Below, one piece after another: positions 11,525 through 26,500 of a DNA stretch of 64,000 bases (position 1 is its first letter; every line of letters starts with the position of its first letter). Below the pieces are notes generated by a model. That model ran no database searches and had not been told where the DNA came from. It saw only the letters and a program-made list of their open reading frames with translations. The stretch is taken from positions 37,973,348 through 38,037,347 of the forward strand of contig CAIIXF020000006.1 of NCBI GenBank assembly GCA_903813345.2, given 5' to 3'. The position numbers and the translations under genes are program-made. The stretch is from Owenia fusiformis. Lineage: Eukaryota > Annelida > Polychaeta > Sabellida > Oweniidae.

Positions 11525-14500
11525 ATGCCTGCCGTCAAGGGAGAGGGGATGCGAGGCCTTGCTGTCTTTATATCCGACATAAGAAACTGTAAGTGAATTT
11601 TTCAGTAGATTTTATATTCCATTTGCTATTTGACATTTGCTTCAATAAACAAGAGCAAAATGTTGTGATCATTTAGCAACACGTGCCCCAGGGGGGGAAT
11701 AACCCCAGAATTCAAAGATGACATACGCTTATAATGTAAACCTGTATTGAGATGACATACATCTCTGATTGGTCAAAAGTTGACAAATAAATGCTGTCAT
11801 CAATGGAGGCTTCAAAATTTTTGAAATACGCTTCGAATAAACAGCCAGTGAAAACTCAAACAAATGAAGTTACAAGGTTAGTAAGCAAGAGATGTATTCT
11901 GTATGTTATCTCTAAAGCTCTGAGGCTTTCCCTCCTCTTGCATGCCCTTTCCCATATCTGTGAAAAGAATAATGCCTATTAAACTATAGGTTATTGTGAC
12001 ATTGTTGATAAACAATTCATTAATATTGAAAGTTTTGCTATTTGGATTTTTCAATAAATCATGTGGATTGTATTTCTTCATTGTCTTATATTTACTACTT
12101 TGTTCAGAAGTATGTGTTACTCAGCAATATTCAGCAATATGTGTTATTCAGCAATATGTCATTCAGCAATATGTGTTACTCAGCAATATATGGTATTCAG
12201 CAATATGTGTTATTCAGCAATATGTCATTCAGCAATATGTGTTACTCAGCAATATATGGTATTCAGCAATATGTGTTATTCAGCAATATGTCATTCAGCA
12301 ATATTTGATATTTAGCAATATGTGTTATTCAGCAATATGTGTTATTCAGCAATATTTGATATTTAGCAATATGTGTTATTCAACAATATGTTATTCAGCA
12401 ATATGTCATTCAGCAATATTTGATATTTAGCAATATGTGTTATTCAGCAATATGTGTTATTTAGCAATATGTGTAATTCAGCAATATGTTATTCAGCAAT
12501 ATGTAATCAGAAATATGTTATTTAGCAATATGTTATTCAGCAATATGTAATCAGCAATATGTTATTCAGCAATATGTTATTCGGCAAAATATGTAATTCA
12601 GCAATATGTTGTTCAGCAATATGTAATCAGCAAGATGTGTTATTCAGCAATATGTTAATCGGCAATATGTCATTCAGCAATATGTTATTCAGCAATATGT
12701 GTTAATCAGCAAAATGTGTTATTTTTACAACACTGTTTATCGACAGTAAATATCGAAGGCAGCTGATTCTATTTTTATGACTAATCTGATTCATTCAGAA
12801 CACAACTGGCACTTTTACACTTTATGGATTTAATAAAATATTTTCAGTTGCAGTTGCTTCAAGCAACCATAATATTTATAAAAGGCCTATTAGAATTAAT
12901 ATTTTTGCAAGATTAATGTTGTTTTTCACTTGTTAATTTAATTATATTGAACATTGACACCAGGCTGTATTTTAACTGGCCAATCAATAATGTAATGTTG
13001 GAGTGCTTTTGTATTATTTTTAATGTAAACAAAAACATTCACGGCGTTTTTAGTTGGCTTAAAGTTATATTTTATTGCTCAGTAGTCATTTGGCTCATAC
13101 CGGTGTGATGTAGGTAAAGGGGGGGGGGATTTGAAGCATGACAAAATGACCACTGACTGAAGTTTCTATTTTCTAAGGAAAATGATCTGCCCCCTCCCTT
13201 CCCACTTCCCATTATGTATTTCCATTCTAGGAAGTTCCCATTATATATCTCCATTCTAGATAGGAAGTTCCCATTATGTGTATTTCCATTCTTGGAAGTT
13301 CCCATGTATTTCGTTCCCATTCTAGAAATGTGTATATTAGGTGGGGACAAAAGATTGCTGTTAATCCAAGAATCAGGAAAATACATCTTCAGTTTTCTAT
13401 TTGCACTCTCTACTGTAAAGGGCCATGTGTCAAATATAAAAGAATCAATATACTACACTAAGATTATGTTGCTTGAAGGTCTGGTATGAATATCAGCCGA
13501 CATGAAATAGCACCCTTAAATGTATTGATTGATTCGTTAAACGCAGATCTTTATTCCTACATTAGTCACAAAGTCAATGGTAAGCAGACCTCTCTGTTCT
13601 TGCGAACATATTTTCTGAGAGAATCTGTGATTTATATCCTGTAGCAATATCCTATTTGAATCTTCCCATTTTTGATACAGGAGATATCATCATTGAATAA
13701 ACGCCATATTATATTGACATGATAATTATGCCTTTGTGAGTATTTTTTAAGTGAATTGTGGATTTTATTCTTGCTTGAAGATTTTGGTATATTATTAAGT
13801 GAAACATTTAATATTTTTGTCTTTTTTCCGTGCATCTTCAGGTTTTGTAACTTTCTTGCAAATTTTATTTATTTTTATTTTTTTGCAACATTTTAGGATT
13901 ATTGCATGATGTTTACATTCAAAAAATAATAATTGGAATTTGTTTGCCTAGTACTGTCTGAGTATTCTAGAGAAGCTTTTAAAGAATCAATAAGTCTGAG
14001 TTTGGTTATAAAGACATTCCATGATATTGTGAGGTTTAGCAAATAACATAAAAGATATCGTACAAACACATGTATTATTTAAAGGTGGTGTGTATACAGT
14101 GAAATCTGTAAATTTGAACACCTTACTTATCCAAACACTTCTCAATGTGAACACTTTTTCTTGGTCCCAGATTTGTTATCTCCCATTGACCAACTTGTTA
14201 ATTATCCCATCGAACGAAGTTCAGAGGGATATAGGGAACGCCTCCGTCCATCCGTACATACGTCTGTATGTACGTACGTCCGTCTGTCCGTCCGTCCGTC
14301 TGTCCGTCCGTGCGGGCAATAACTCAAATACCGTTGGCCCGATTTTGTTCATATTTTGTACACATATACCCTATGGGGGTAGAAGTTCTGCTCGTAAGCC
14401 GATTTTCAAAATGGCCGCTCATTTCAAAATGGCGGCCATTTTAGTGCCGATTTTACAGTAATTTAGGTGCAATATGTAAAACTGTAATAGCAATATGTTT

Positions 14501-17500
14501 TAAATGTAAAAAAATTATAAAGGACATTAATAATGCTACAAATGTAGATATTAAAGAAGCACATGGCAGCCATCTTGAAAAATGGCGGCCTTTAATCGTC
14601 ATTTTACGATTTTTGCTGTAACTCAAAAAATAGTTGAGCAATTTTGTTCATATTTGGTATGTGAATACTATAAGCATTGCACACTGTCTAAAGACACTTT
14701 TGGTAGAAGGCGGCCATTTTGAAAAATGGCTGCCATTTTAAAGTATTTTACTATAACTCGAAAAGTAGTGGAGCGATTTTGTTCATATTTGGTATGTGAA
14801 TACTATAAGCATGGCACACTGTCCTATGACACTTTTGGTAGAAGGCGGCCATTTTGAAAAAAAATTTTGTAAAATGGCCGCCATTTTAACGTTTTTTACT
14901 ATAACTCGAAAAGTAGTGGAGCGATTTTGTTCATATTTGGTATGTGAATACTATAAACATGGCACACTGTCTATTTGTAATGACACTTTTGGTAGAAGGT
15001 GGCCATTTTGAAAAATGGCCACCATTTTAACATATTTTACTATAACCCGAAAAGTAGTTGAGAGATTTTGTTCATATTTGATATGTGAATACTTTAAACA
15101 TGGCACATTGTCTAATAAAACTTTTGGGAGTATTCAGCAATTTTGAAAAATGGCCACCATTTTTATGTGTGTTATTTAACAAGTACGTGTGCGATTTTTC
15201 AAAAATTTTAGAGGTGGCTACTTAAAAGCATATTATTTCTTCTGATGACAACTTGGCTAGTGAGCAACCATTTTGAAAATGGTGGCCTTTCTGGTGTGTT
15301 GTTTTATGATATTTGCTATTCGTTTGTAAAAATGCCAGCCATTTCTGTTCGATGGGATTCGCTACGCTTTGGCGTTGCCGTTGTTCTGGTTAAACCTTGA
15401 AATGTGAACACCTGCTAATCTGAACACTTGTTGAGTCTAAGAGGCATTCAAATCAGACAGGTTTTACTGTATCTTGAAAATACAAAGATTTCAGCTGGAA
15501 AACTGATAACTTCAAACGATTCTTGATTAAACCATCTAGACAGTGATAAATGGATTAATGTTTTATCTTGATAATAGCTGCATGTAAATACATTTAAAGA
15601 GAAAATGACACATATTTTTGACAAGTAGGCATGTTTACTTGCCTTACTTGCGTTTGGTTAAACACGGGTGTAGTAATCTTAGCGGAGGCTGGCATGAAAA
15701 ATCAATTCCAATTACTAGAGTAATTTTAGTTATATCTTGTTTCGTTCTGGGTCAGATTGTGAGCCTTCATCTTTTGAAATTACCAAAGATGTAATCAAAT
15801 GGCTTATTTCATCAAATGGCTTATTTTATCAAATCGCTTATTTCATCAAATGGCTTATTTCATCAAATCGCTTATTTCATCAAATTGCTTATTTCATCAA
15901 TTGAAAGGCTTATTCAATAGATTATATCATCAAAAAGCTTATATCAAATGGCTTATCTCAAAGATGTCATGTTGTAAAACCTGTATGTGCGAACACCTCT
16001 TTAATCTGAACACCTTTTAGTTGAACACTCCTTTTGATACCATTCATTAAATCGCCTATATACTTCCATGTTAAAAAACCTTGAAATGAGAACATGTCAT
16101 GCTAATCTGAACATTTGGTAATATTTTCCACCATTTGAATTTTTGATGAAATTAATGAAAAAATGTTTGTATTTTCGAGACGACGTTATCGCTGAGAATA
16201 ATGGATACTCACTGATACAGTGGTAGAAAGTTATATTGGAATCAAATAACTTTACATACAACATTTAAGTATATACTCAAAATGAAAATCTCAGACGACC
16301 AGTAATAAAGTTAATTGTTTGAAACATCACCAAAGTAGCACTTGTTCTGTACTTTAGACACTCAGTCTATTGTTTTGTAAAGCATGCCTTATCATAGTTA
16401 TCATTTACATAAAAGACACACTTATCTTGTTAAAATACATGTATATATACAGTACAATTGTATTCTGAATTTGTATTTAAGACATGGTGTAATATAGATA
16501 GTCTAATCTTATTGAACTTTTAGATCTGCTATGGATAATATATCACTGTCTAGTCACTTTAACCTATACTTTGACGTCTAATTCAATCTTATTAAGCCAT
16601 CTTGTCATTTGTTTATATTATTGACTCCCCGAGTGCTCGGTTGGATTTTAGGATTTGGTATTTTGTGATCGGTTGCCTCTCCCAAAATGTTACATTACAC
16701 TCGAAAATTTCAAAACTCCTAAAATATTGCTCTGAAAATCACCAAAATATTGTACTATACTGTTACCATAAAGAAATTATAATAAAATCTTTAGCCCATA
16801 AAAGTGCATATCAAGTACTTGTATAATTTTATTAAAGCCTGTTAAAGGACTTCTTATAACTTTTAAGAAGGCCAAAGTATTTTTCAGATAATTACGATGA
16901 GTCAGCATTGCTTTGCAACTAAGTTTGATAAAAATTATTTTGAAGATAGGTACAGTTAATTATATCTTATAGAATGCATTTTCACGTCTTGTTTTTTAAA
17001 TCTCTATCTTACCATCCAATTTTATTTTCAGCTAGAGTTATTAATCTAGGTGTCGGTATAAATCATGTTTATTGACTTTCTAAGAGGGGAAATGTTTAAT
17101 AGATGGTGGTCTCCAATTACCAAGATTAACATGAAATTCTTGATGTAAAGACAAGCAATTGTTCATTGATCATACCTTATGGGCTATTATGGCTTCATTT
17201 TTTCTTCAATTAGTGATTCCATGAAGAAACAATGGTATATTTTACACAATAGGGTTCAATTGCTTTATTACAAAACATTTTGATGAAAAACTTCACAATA
17301 AAGAATTTATGAGGTGTTACAAAGGGACAAAAATATATTGTTATGAAGCTTTTTATCAAAATGCTTCATAACCCCCCTATCACACCAAACTAGTTCTTAC
17401 CCGTTCTTGCCAGTCCTAACGAAAACGTCGTAAAATGGGCTTAATCTGGCTGTGGTCGGGAAATATGTCTGAAATAATTAGCTACTTCGTTCATAAACAG

Positions 17501-20500
17501 TCTTCAATACGTTCATCTCATTCGCAGTTCGTTCAGGTCGCACCACGTTCGGTGTCCAACGTAGTAGAACGCGTCCCTTAGTCTAGAAGGTCAACATGAC
17601 CTGATTTATTAGAACGGTATGGTCGCCGTCGAATTTTGAATCGATTCAAAATTCTAAAATCACATTTCCGTCTGAAAACGTTCATAAAGTTCGTAAATAG
17701 ACCTTAGAAAGTTGCAGCTACGTTCATTCCGTTCACACACAGTTTAAAACCAGTTTTGAAGAACGCAGTGGCAATTTGTTTGGTGTGATAGCCATATTTT
17801 TGTTAACTCGTTCATAAGCAGTGTTAAATACGTTCTTAATCAGTTTAAACCCGTTTGCAATTAGTTCTACCTCGTTCTCAACACGTCCTCAGACAGTTTA
17901 ACTCGTTGTTAAAACGTCCCTAGTAGGATTGACGTACGATGGTTCCGTTCGTAGTACGTCCAGCTCGTCGTTGTAGAACGTGACGACCACGAGAACATTT
18001 TGAGCATTGTCTAAGTTCTAAAGGACCTACCCGTTCGAGTACATTCGATGAAGTTTGTAAATAGATCCCAAACGGTTCTTAGTAGGTCGAGTCCGTTCGT
18101 ACACAGTTGAAGCCCGTTTTCGAGAACGTAGTGAGAACTAGTTTGGTGTGATAGTAGGGTTAGGAAGCAATTTAATCCTTACAAGTACCAATGTTGGAAA
18201 AGCAAAAAACAGCCCCTTATGTACATATCAAGAACACATATAAAAGTCTGGAAATGTCTCTTATTGTGAAATTAATCACATTTTAAGTTAAGGATGCAGT
18301 ACCAGGTCAGCGTAGAAAAAGTTCCAGACATTAAATTTTGCTCATATTTTTTACAGTGTATCACTACACCCTATGCAGACAGAGCCTGTGGGAAATATTG
18401 GGTGCGGCGCAAATGAGCGGAGGGTGCGTAGCTAACGGTCATTTTTGAATTTAAAATTGGGATATTTCTGAAACTAAGCCGTTTTGAGACTTCAAATATA
18501 CCAAGATATGTGTATTTGACACCAAATATCAATAAAATTGTGAAAATAGTGGTGCAATTCATTTTATAGCGACGCAGTATGCCTTAAACATTTCCCAGAC
18601 CTATATATTTTGAGACTATCCTTTTAATACTGCGTCCCCAGCATTCATAAAAAATGGTGTTCAAGATACACTACCCATGCAAATTATTTTTGCATCTTGG
18701 AAGCCAGGCAGTATCTGTGTGATTTTATAAAAATTCGGAAATGTTCTTCAGATATGAGCCCCTCTAAATATTGGGTGCGGAGCTACGTTTATGGAGCTGC
18801 TCCGCACCCAATATTTAGAGGGGCTCATATCTGAAGAACATTTCCGAATTTTTATAAAATCACACAGATACTGCCTGGCTTCCAAGATGCAAAAATAATT
18901 TGTATAGATAGTGCACCTTGAACACCATTTTTTATGAATGCTGGGGACTCAGTATTAAAAGGATAATTTCAAAATATATAGGTCTGGGAAAGGTTTAAGG
19001 CACACTGCGTCGCTATAGAATGAATTGCGCTACTATTTTCACAACTGTATTGATATTTGGTGTCAAATACACATATCTTGGTATATTTGAAGTCCCAAAA
19101 CGGCTTAGTTTCAGAAATATCCCAAATTTAAATTCAAAAATAACCGTTAGCTCCGCACCCTCCGCTCATTTGCTCCGCACCCAATATTTCCCACAGGCTC
19201 TGTCTGCATAGGGTGCACTATGATGTTATCATCATCCAAGTGCAATATGAAGAGGATTGACCGTCTGGTAATTACAAAATAAAAAAATTATTTTACCCAC
19301 CCAAAATGAATCTTTTTACTTTTTTGAGTTTTCAATAGAGCTGGCACCTTTCGAACCCTGGTTTTCATATCCACTAATTGCGACTCAAGAACAAGTTTTC
19401 CCATAAAAGTGAAAGGGATAAAATATGCTTGATAAAATGTTTGCAATTTAATTCTTTTCTGGAAACACCATTATCGAAATAAACTATAATTTTTGAATAA
19501 GACTAAATGCGAAAATGACGTTCTTGGGAGCTAGCTTTCTCAAACCGGAAGTCAAACCTGCGCAAACAGACGTGAAAACCGACCCGGTACTGCATCCTTA
19601 ACAAAGAACAGTATTGAAAATTAGGTCACTGTGACCCCACAACATATTGATAAAATTGGATTAATTTAACACTTTCTTCGCAAAAACATTCAGTCTCAAT
19701 AGAATTCAAATTCAATAGAATTGAGAAATCAACTGCCAAGCAAATTCAATTTTGTGATGTACAATTTCAGATTTGATTGACAGGTCTATTTTTACATGTG
19801 CCATATTTGGAACGAAATATATTACATATACTAAAATTCCAAGGTCAAGCTGATCTGGTCACTCTCTAAGGCATTTTGAAAATGAACATTTGGCTTAAAA
19901 AGACAGAATTCTAACTCTTATTTCTCAGCTAAATCACATTTTTAGAAAAAATGAGCTTTCAAACCATTCTTAGATATCTAATATCAGACTATTTAGGAGG
20001 GTTCTGTTATAAATTATATTGATTAAAAATGATAGTTTTGTAGTGTTTTATGGAACTGTTTTGTCAAAGAATTACTAATGAAGTTGAAGTAGAACAATAG
20101 GATTGATGTGAGATGAGTCCTATGTTTACCATTGAACATGAATTCATTATAATTAAGTCTAAATTGGTTGTAAGGTTCATTTAATAATTGCTTTAATTAC
20201 TGAGTTTAAAAGTTTCATGATTCCTGAGTTTGGAAGTTTCATTATTGCTGAGTTTTGAGAAGAAGTTTCATTTTTTAGTATTGCTGAGTTTTGAGAAGAA
20301 GTTTAATATTGCTGAGTTTTGAGAAGAAGTTTCATTTTTTAGTGTTGCTGAGTTTTGAGAAGAAGTTTCATTTAATATTGCTAAGTTTTGAGAAGTTTAA
20401 TTTAATATTGCTAAGTTTTGGGAAGAAGTTTCATTTAATTAATTGCTGAGTTTTGAGAAGTTTCATTTAATATTGCTGAGTTTTGAGTAGAAGTTTCATT

Positions 20501-23500
20501 TAATATTGCTGAGTTTTGAGAAGTTTCATTTAATATTTCTGAGTTTTGAGAAGAAGTTTAATATTGCTGAGTTTTGAGAAGAAGTTTCATTTAATATTGC
20601 TGAGTTTTGAGAAGAAGTTTAATATTGCATAGTTTTGAGAAGTTTTATATTGTTGAGTTTTGAGAAGAAGTTTCATTTAATATTGCTGAGTTTTGAGAAG
20701 AAGTTTAATATTGCATAGTTTTGAGAAGTTTTATATTGCTGAGTTTTGAGAAGAAGTTTCATTTAATATTGCTGAGTTTTGAGAAGAAGCTTCGTTTAAT
20801 ATTGCTGAGTTTTGAGATTAGATGCGCATGTAAATATAAGCATTGTAATATAACATGTAGTTTTAATCAGATTTCTAAAGTTGATAATTATTATTTTTTC
20901 AGGTAAAAGCAAAGAGGCCGAAATCAAAAGAATAAATAAAGAATTAGCCAACATAAGATCTAAGTTTAAAGGTAAGTTCATTTTTATATCACCACCAGAA
21001 GTAGTCTCTTCTAAAAAATTAATTTCAAAAGAGCCCTAAAATATTTTGCTCTTCACTTTTCTTGATATCACTGAAACCATGTTTTAAAAAAAACATGTGT
21101 AAAAGACCAAACCAAATTGAGAATAAGCTTCCAATGAGGTAATTTGAAGATCGCTAATGCATGTTTTTATGGTTTCACAAGTGCAGGTCGCTCAATCATA
21201 TATTCTGCCTATTGATTAGTTTCCATTTTAAATAACCCTGTTCATTTAATAAAATAACTTATTGACTGGAAATGTAGTCTATCTCACCAAAAATCTCTCC
21301 AGCCAACTGCAAATCTTTTTCTAAAGCTTGCAAGAGATTCTAAAATGTAGTTACGCAAAATTCGGCATTTTGTTTAAATCAAAGAACATCCAGTTATTAT
21401 ATAATCTGTAAGATGGATCGTTCTCAAATGAGTTTTCTAAACTCAGGCTAGTAGACCATGAAATTGAATCGAGCTCTATCAGATGCAAAAAAAGTAAAAT
21501 ATAATATCTAATGGTATTTACAATCATTCAATCCTCAGAACATAATTTTATAGTATTGACAAGATAGATATCTTAATTGACTCATCTTCAAACTTCCAAT
21601 TTCATATTTTTTTATCATCATGTTTTTCTCTTTACTTGTCCCTAATCCAGTAGCGTTTGAACGAGACTGGTTTTCTGTACTTTTATATTTATTCAATTTG
21701 TATTTTTCAGGGGATAAAACACTAGATGGCTACCAGAAAAAGAAATATGTTTGCAAGTTACTGTTTATTTTCCTTTTGGGACATGACATTGACTTCGGCC
21801 ACATGGAGGCGGTCAATCTACTCAGCTCCAACAAATACACAGAAAAACAAATCGTAAGTATTTGGAGAATTTTTCATTGGTTGGTTTTATTTGTCACAGC
21901 CATTGTCTGGACTGGTGGTCAGTTTCTGTAACAAGTGTTACACTTTGTAATCATCTGGGTTACATGCAGTTAGCTTATTAACTTTTATGGCAGAGCTGTT
22001 CAAACAAATGTGTGTGCAATTGTTATTTGTAGATTTGAGCAGAAGTATGTAACTTTTGCTCAAATCTACAATTGTTTATTGTAGATTTGAGCAAAAGTTA
22101 CATAAAGAATTTTACGCATGTTGAACCAATGTAAAGGTTGCATACAAAAATCATTGTTGTGATAGAATAAAGGATTTTTGAAGCAAACACAGTTTTTTAA
22201 AGGTTTAAGAGTATTACTAGGGTTGAATTTTAAAAGAGCTTAAATTACTGGGTTAAATTTCCTGGGGTTGAGTTTTAGTGAGTTGAGTTTTACCAGTGTT
22301 TAGTCTTACTGGTTTGAGTTGATATGGGGTTGAAAATAACCTGTCACCTAAAGAATGACTTTAACAAACATTTTACTTTTTTACAGGGTTACCTGTTCAT
22401 CTCCGTACTGGTCAGTGGTACAAGTGAGCTCATGAAACTTGTTATACAGGCCATCAAAGAAGACATCAAGGCCCGTAACCCAATATTTGTCTGTCTTGCG
22501 CTACAATGTGTCGCAAATATCGGCAGTCGAGAAATGGCAGAGGCCCTCGTTACTGATATTCCAAAGCTTTTAGTGTCGGGGTAAGTTTGGAGACCAGGCT
22601 TTGTGACTAGGGTTGAAAACATGATTTTTGGGCAACCATTTGCCCTATCAGTTATCTCGAAAAAATCTAGAAAATCATTATACAGGATATTTTGACACAT
22701 TTTGGACATTTCTGTGTCCTAAGTTAAGACTAGTTTATTAGGGGAATTTGGCATTATCTTGTGAAAAAAAACTTAAAAGTGAATAAATAAATATATAATT
22801 AAATATATCCTGATCCATTTACCCATAAAATCATGCATATTTTCTTATATTACAGAGATACCATAGACTCAGTGAAACAGAGTTCTGCCCTATGTCTTCT
22901 ACGCCTCCTCAGAACCAACTCTGACCTGTTTAATATGAGTGAATGGGCAAATAGGGTGATACATCTACTAAATGACCAGCACATGGTAAGTTAGACATAG
23001 TTAAACTATGTTCATTGGTGTATGTACTGTAAAACTGTGGAACACTTTTGCCACCTTCAAAATGTGTTCCACTTGGGAGGTGTTCCACTTTGGAGGTGTA
23101 CCACTTGGGAGGTGTTCCACTTACAAAGGTTCATTTAGCACCAAGGCAATAAATAGGTCATTGAACTCTATTCAAAATTATTTAAATAAATTAGTTTGCA
23201 GCTTTTACTCTATTTCTGATCAATAATTGAGTTGCTGCAGAAGTATGTTTGTACTATTTTTAATCCAATGATAGGTTCAGTCATGTTGAGTGTTCAATTG
23301 GAAATAGACTATGTACAAAAGTTCTGACGCTAATATCTTACATGTAAAAATATATTACATGTATTTGAGTTTTGTCTTATCCATTTCTGGTGTATAACAT
23401 ATTTTCCATACATTTCAGGGGGTTGTAACATCTGCCACTAGTCTTATAGAGAATCTTGTCAAGAAAAATGCTGAAGACTTCAAAGGCTGCGTGCCACTAG

Positions 23501-26500
23501 CTATTTCAAGGTTAAGTAGGGTAAGTGAACTGAATTGAATATTTTCTTACATTCTATAGACTTTCCCCAACATTACATAGACCTCAAAATAATTTTTGTA
23601 ACCCAGTTTTGCCTCCATCATTACAATGCACATTCAATATTATGGTTTCAGAAATCCAAAATGTTATACCTGAAAATTTAAAAATCCTGATTGTTCAAAA
23701 TCCTAACTTTTCAAAATCCTAAAATGTTAAACATAGAAATATCAGAATCCTGAATTTTTAACTAATAATGTTCGTAATTCCAAAACCTTAAAACGTTACA
23801 CAGACAAATTGAATGTTTTAAACCTAATAATATCTCTGTTAATTTATCAAGAAATCTATTATTATACAAAAAATATTCTATTTGAAATATCTTGAGAGCT
23901 TCTCTACCCCCATCATGTTAATGTGATTTATTAGTCAATGCAAATGCTGTTTCTCTCGTTTTCATGTCTTACATCACATTGTATTTTTTATGTCACATTG
24001 TATTTTGTAGATTGTGACATCATCCTATACAGACCTTCAAGACTACACCTATTACTTTGTTCCCGCACCCTGGTTGTCAGTGAAACTATTGAGACTTTTA
24101 CAGAATTATCCACCTCCAGGTATACAGTAACTATGATATACTAGATTTCATGATATACTGAGAAGAAATCATTTTTCTATTTCATGTTGCCTTTTTGGAA
24201 TATGTTTATCGAAATTCTCTTTGGATAAAACTAAATGGTTTCATACGAGAGGACAAAGCACTCTTGTCCTCAAAGAACTTAAATAGTTTAACAATGTTTA
24301 ATTATTGTGCATATCAAGTTTCAAGTTTCATTTTTGTTCATTTTGAGGGGATGCTGGGGATTTATTCCCTTGTGACAAGTTGTACCCAAGTGTTCCTTGT
24401 CTTTTATGGCTTACAAGAGGAGAACATATCCCAGGATTCATAGATGAGCCTATTTCCATGCAAAGATGGTTGATCTCTACATGGAGATCATCTGTGAATT
24501 CTGGGGTATTCCCTTTCTTAACCCATTCATTATTACCCTTATAATCCATGTGTGCTTACATATCTTTTTGCTCTCAATTTCCAGATGACCCGTCACTGCG
24601 AGTGCGTCTACCAGAGTGCTTAGAGACCATACTCAACAAAGCACAGGAGCCACCTAAATCTAAGAAAATACAACACTCCAATGCTAAAAATGCTGTACTT
24701 TTCGAGGCAATAAGTTTGATAATTCACATGGACAATGATCCCAATTTATTAGTCAGAGCTTGTACACAGCTAGGCCAATTTCTGCAGCATAGGGAGACAA
24801 ATTTAAGGTAAGTGGAATTCTCCCAATTTATTAGTCAGAGCTTGTACACAGCTAGGCCAATTTCTGCAGCATAGGGAGACAAATTTAAGGTAAGTGGAAT
24901 TCTCCCAATTTATTAGTCAGAGCTTGTACACAGCTAGGCCAATTTCTGCAGCATAGGGAGACAAATTTAAGGTAAGTGGAATTCTCCCAATTTATTAGAG
25001 CTTGTACACAACTAGGCCAATTTCTGCAGCATAGGGAGACAAATTTAAGGTAAGTGGAATTCTCCCAATTTATTAGTCAGAGCTTGTACACAGCTAGGCC
25101 AATTTCTGCAGCATAGGGAGACAAATTTAAGGTAAGTGGAATTCTCCCAATTTATTAGTCAGAGCTTGTACACAGCTAGGCCAATTTCTGCAGCATAGGG
25201 AGACAAATTTAAGGTAAGTGGAATTCTCCCAATTTATTAGTCAGAGCTTGTACACAGCTAGGCCAATTTCTGCAGCATAGGGAGACAAATTTAAGGTAAG
25301 TGGAATTCTCCCAATTTATTAGTCAGAGCTTGTACACAGCTAGGCCAATTTCTGCAGCATAGGGAGACAAATTTAAGGTAAGTGGAATTCTCCCAATTTA
25401 TTAGAGCTTGTACACAACTAGGCCAATTTCTGCAGCATAGGGAGACAAATTTAAGGTAAGTGGAATTCTCCCAATTTATTAGTCAGAGCTTGTACACAGC
25501 TAGGCCAATTTCTGCAGCATAGGGAGACAAATTTAAGGTAAGTGGAATTCTCCCAATTTATTAGAGCTTGTACTCAGCTAGGCCAATTTCTGCAGCATAG
25601 GGAGACAAATTTAAGGTAAGTGGAATTCTCCCAATTTATTAGTCAGAGCTTGTACACAGCTAGGCCAATTTCTGCAGCATAGGGAGACAAATTTAAGGTA
25701 AGTGGAATTCTCCCAATTTATTAGTCAGAGCTTGTACACAGTTAGGCCAATTTCTGCAGCATAGGGAGACAAATTTAAGGTAAGTGGAATTCTCCCAATT
25801 TATTAGTCAGAGCTTGTACACAGCTAGGCCAATTTCTGCAGCATAGGGAGACAAATTTAAGGTAAGTGGAATTCTCCCAATTTATTAGTCAGAGCTTGTA
25901 CACAGCTAGGCCAATTTCTGCAGCATAGGGAGACAAATTTAAGGTAAGTGGAATTCTCCCAATTTATTAGTCAGAGCTTGTACACAGCTAGGCCAATTTC
26001 TGCAGCATAGGGAGACAAATTTAAGGTAAGTGGAATTCTCCCAATTTATTAGTCAGAGCTTGTACACAGCTAGGCCAATTTCTGCAGCATAGGGAGACAA
26101 ATTTAAGGTAAGTGGAATTCTCCCAATTTATTAGTCAGAGCTTGTACACAGCTAGGCCAATTTCTGCAGCATAGGGAGACAAATTTAAGGTAAGTGGAAT
26201 TCTCCCAATTTATTAGTCAGAGCTTGTACACAGCTAGGCCAATTTCTACAGCATAGGGAGACAAATTTAAGGTAAGTGGAATTCTCCCAATTTATTAGTC
26301 AGAGCTTGTACACAGCTAGGCCAATTTCTACAGCATAGGGAGACAAATTTAAGGTAAGTGGAATTCTCCCAATTTATTAGTCAGAGCTTGTACACAGCTA
26401 GGCCAATTTCTGCAGCATAGGGAGACAAATTTAAGGTAAGTGGAATTCTCCCAATTTATTAGTCAGAGCTTGTACACAGCTAGGCCAATTTCTGCAGCAT

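Larger units (their letters stand above)
11589..20902 (+). other. AP2A intron 1, 9.3 kb, transposon-rich
   Basis: The intron begins GTAAGTG and ends TATTTTTTCAG. It carries a string of nested non-coding elements and minisatellites, listed separately. The stretches 12730-13190, 13340-14090, 15965-17365 and 19605-20195 show no gene. Within them I see only simple sequence and, near 15970-16110, a relative of the GAACACC-rich MITE at 14095. Confidence 0.8.

Noticed and set aside
13072-13386. A 104-codon - strand frame with NGN-type repeats
   Set aside because: It is produced by the short 28-bp minisatellite; no start context or splice partners.
18371-18562. A 63-codon frame found four times in the two foldback elements
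   Set aside because: Repetition follows from the palindrome and its second copy; no protein similarity is recognised.
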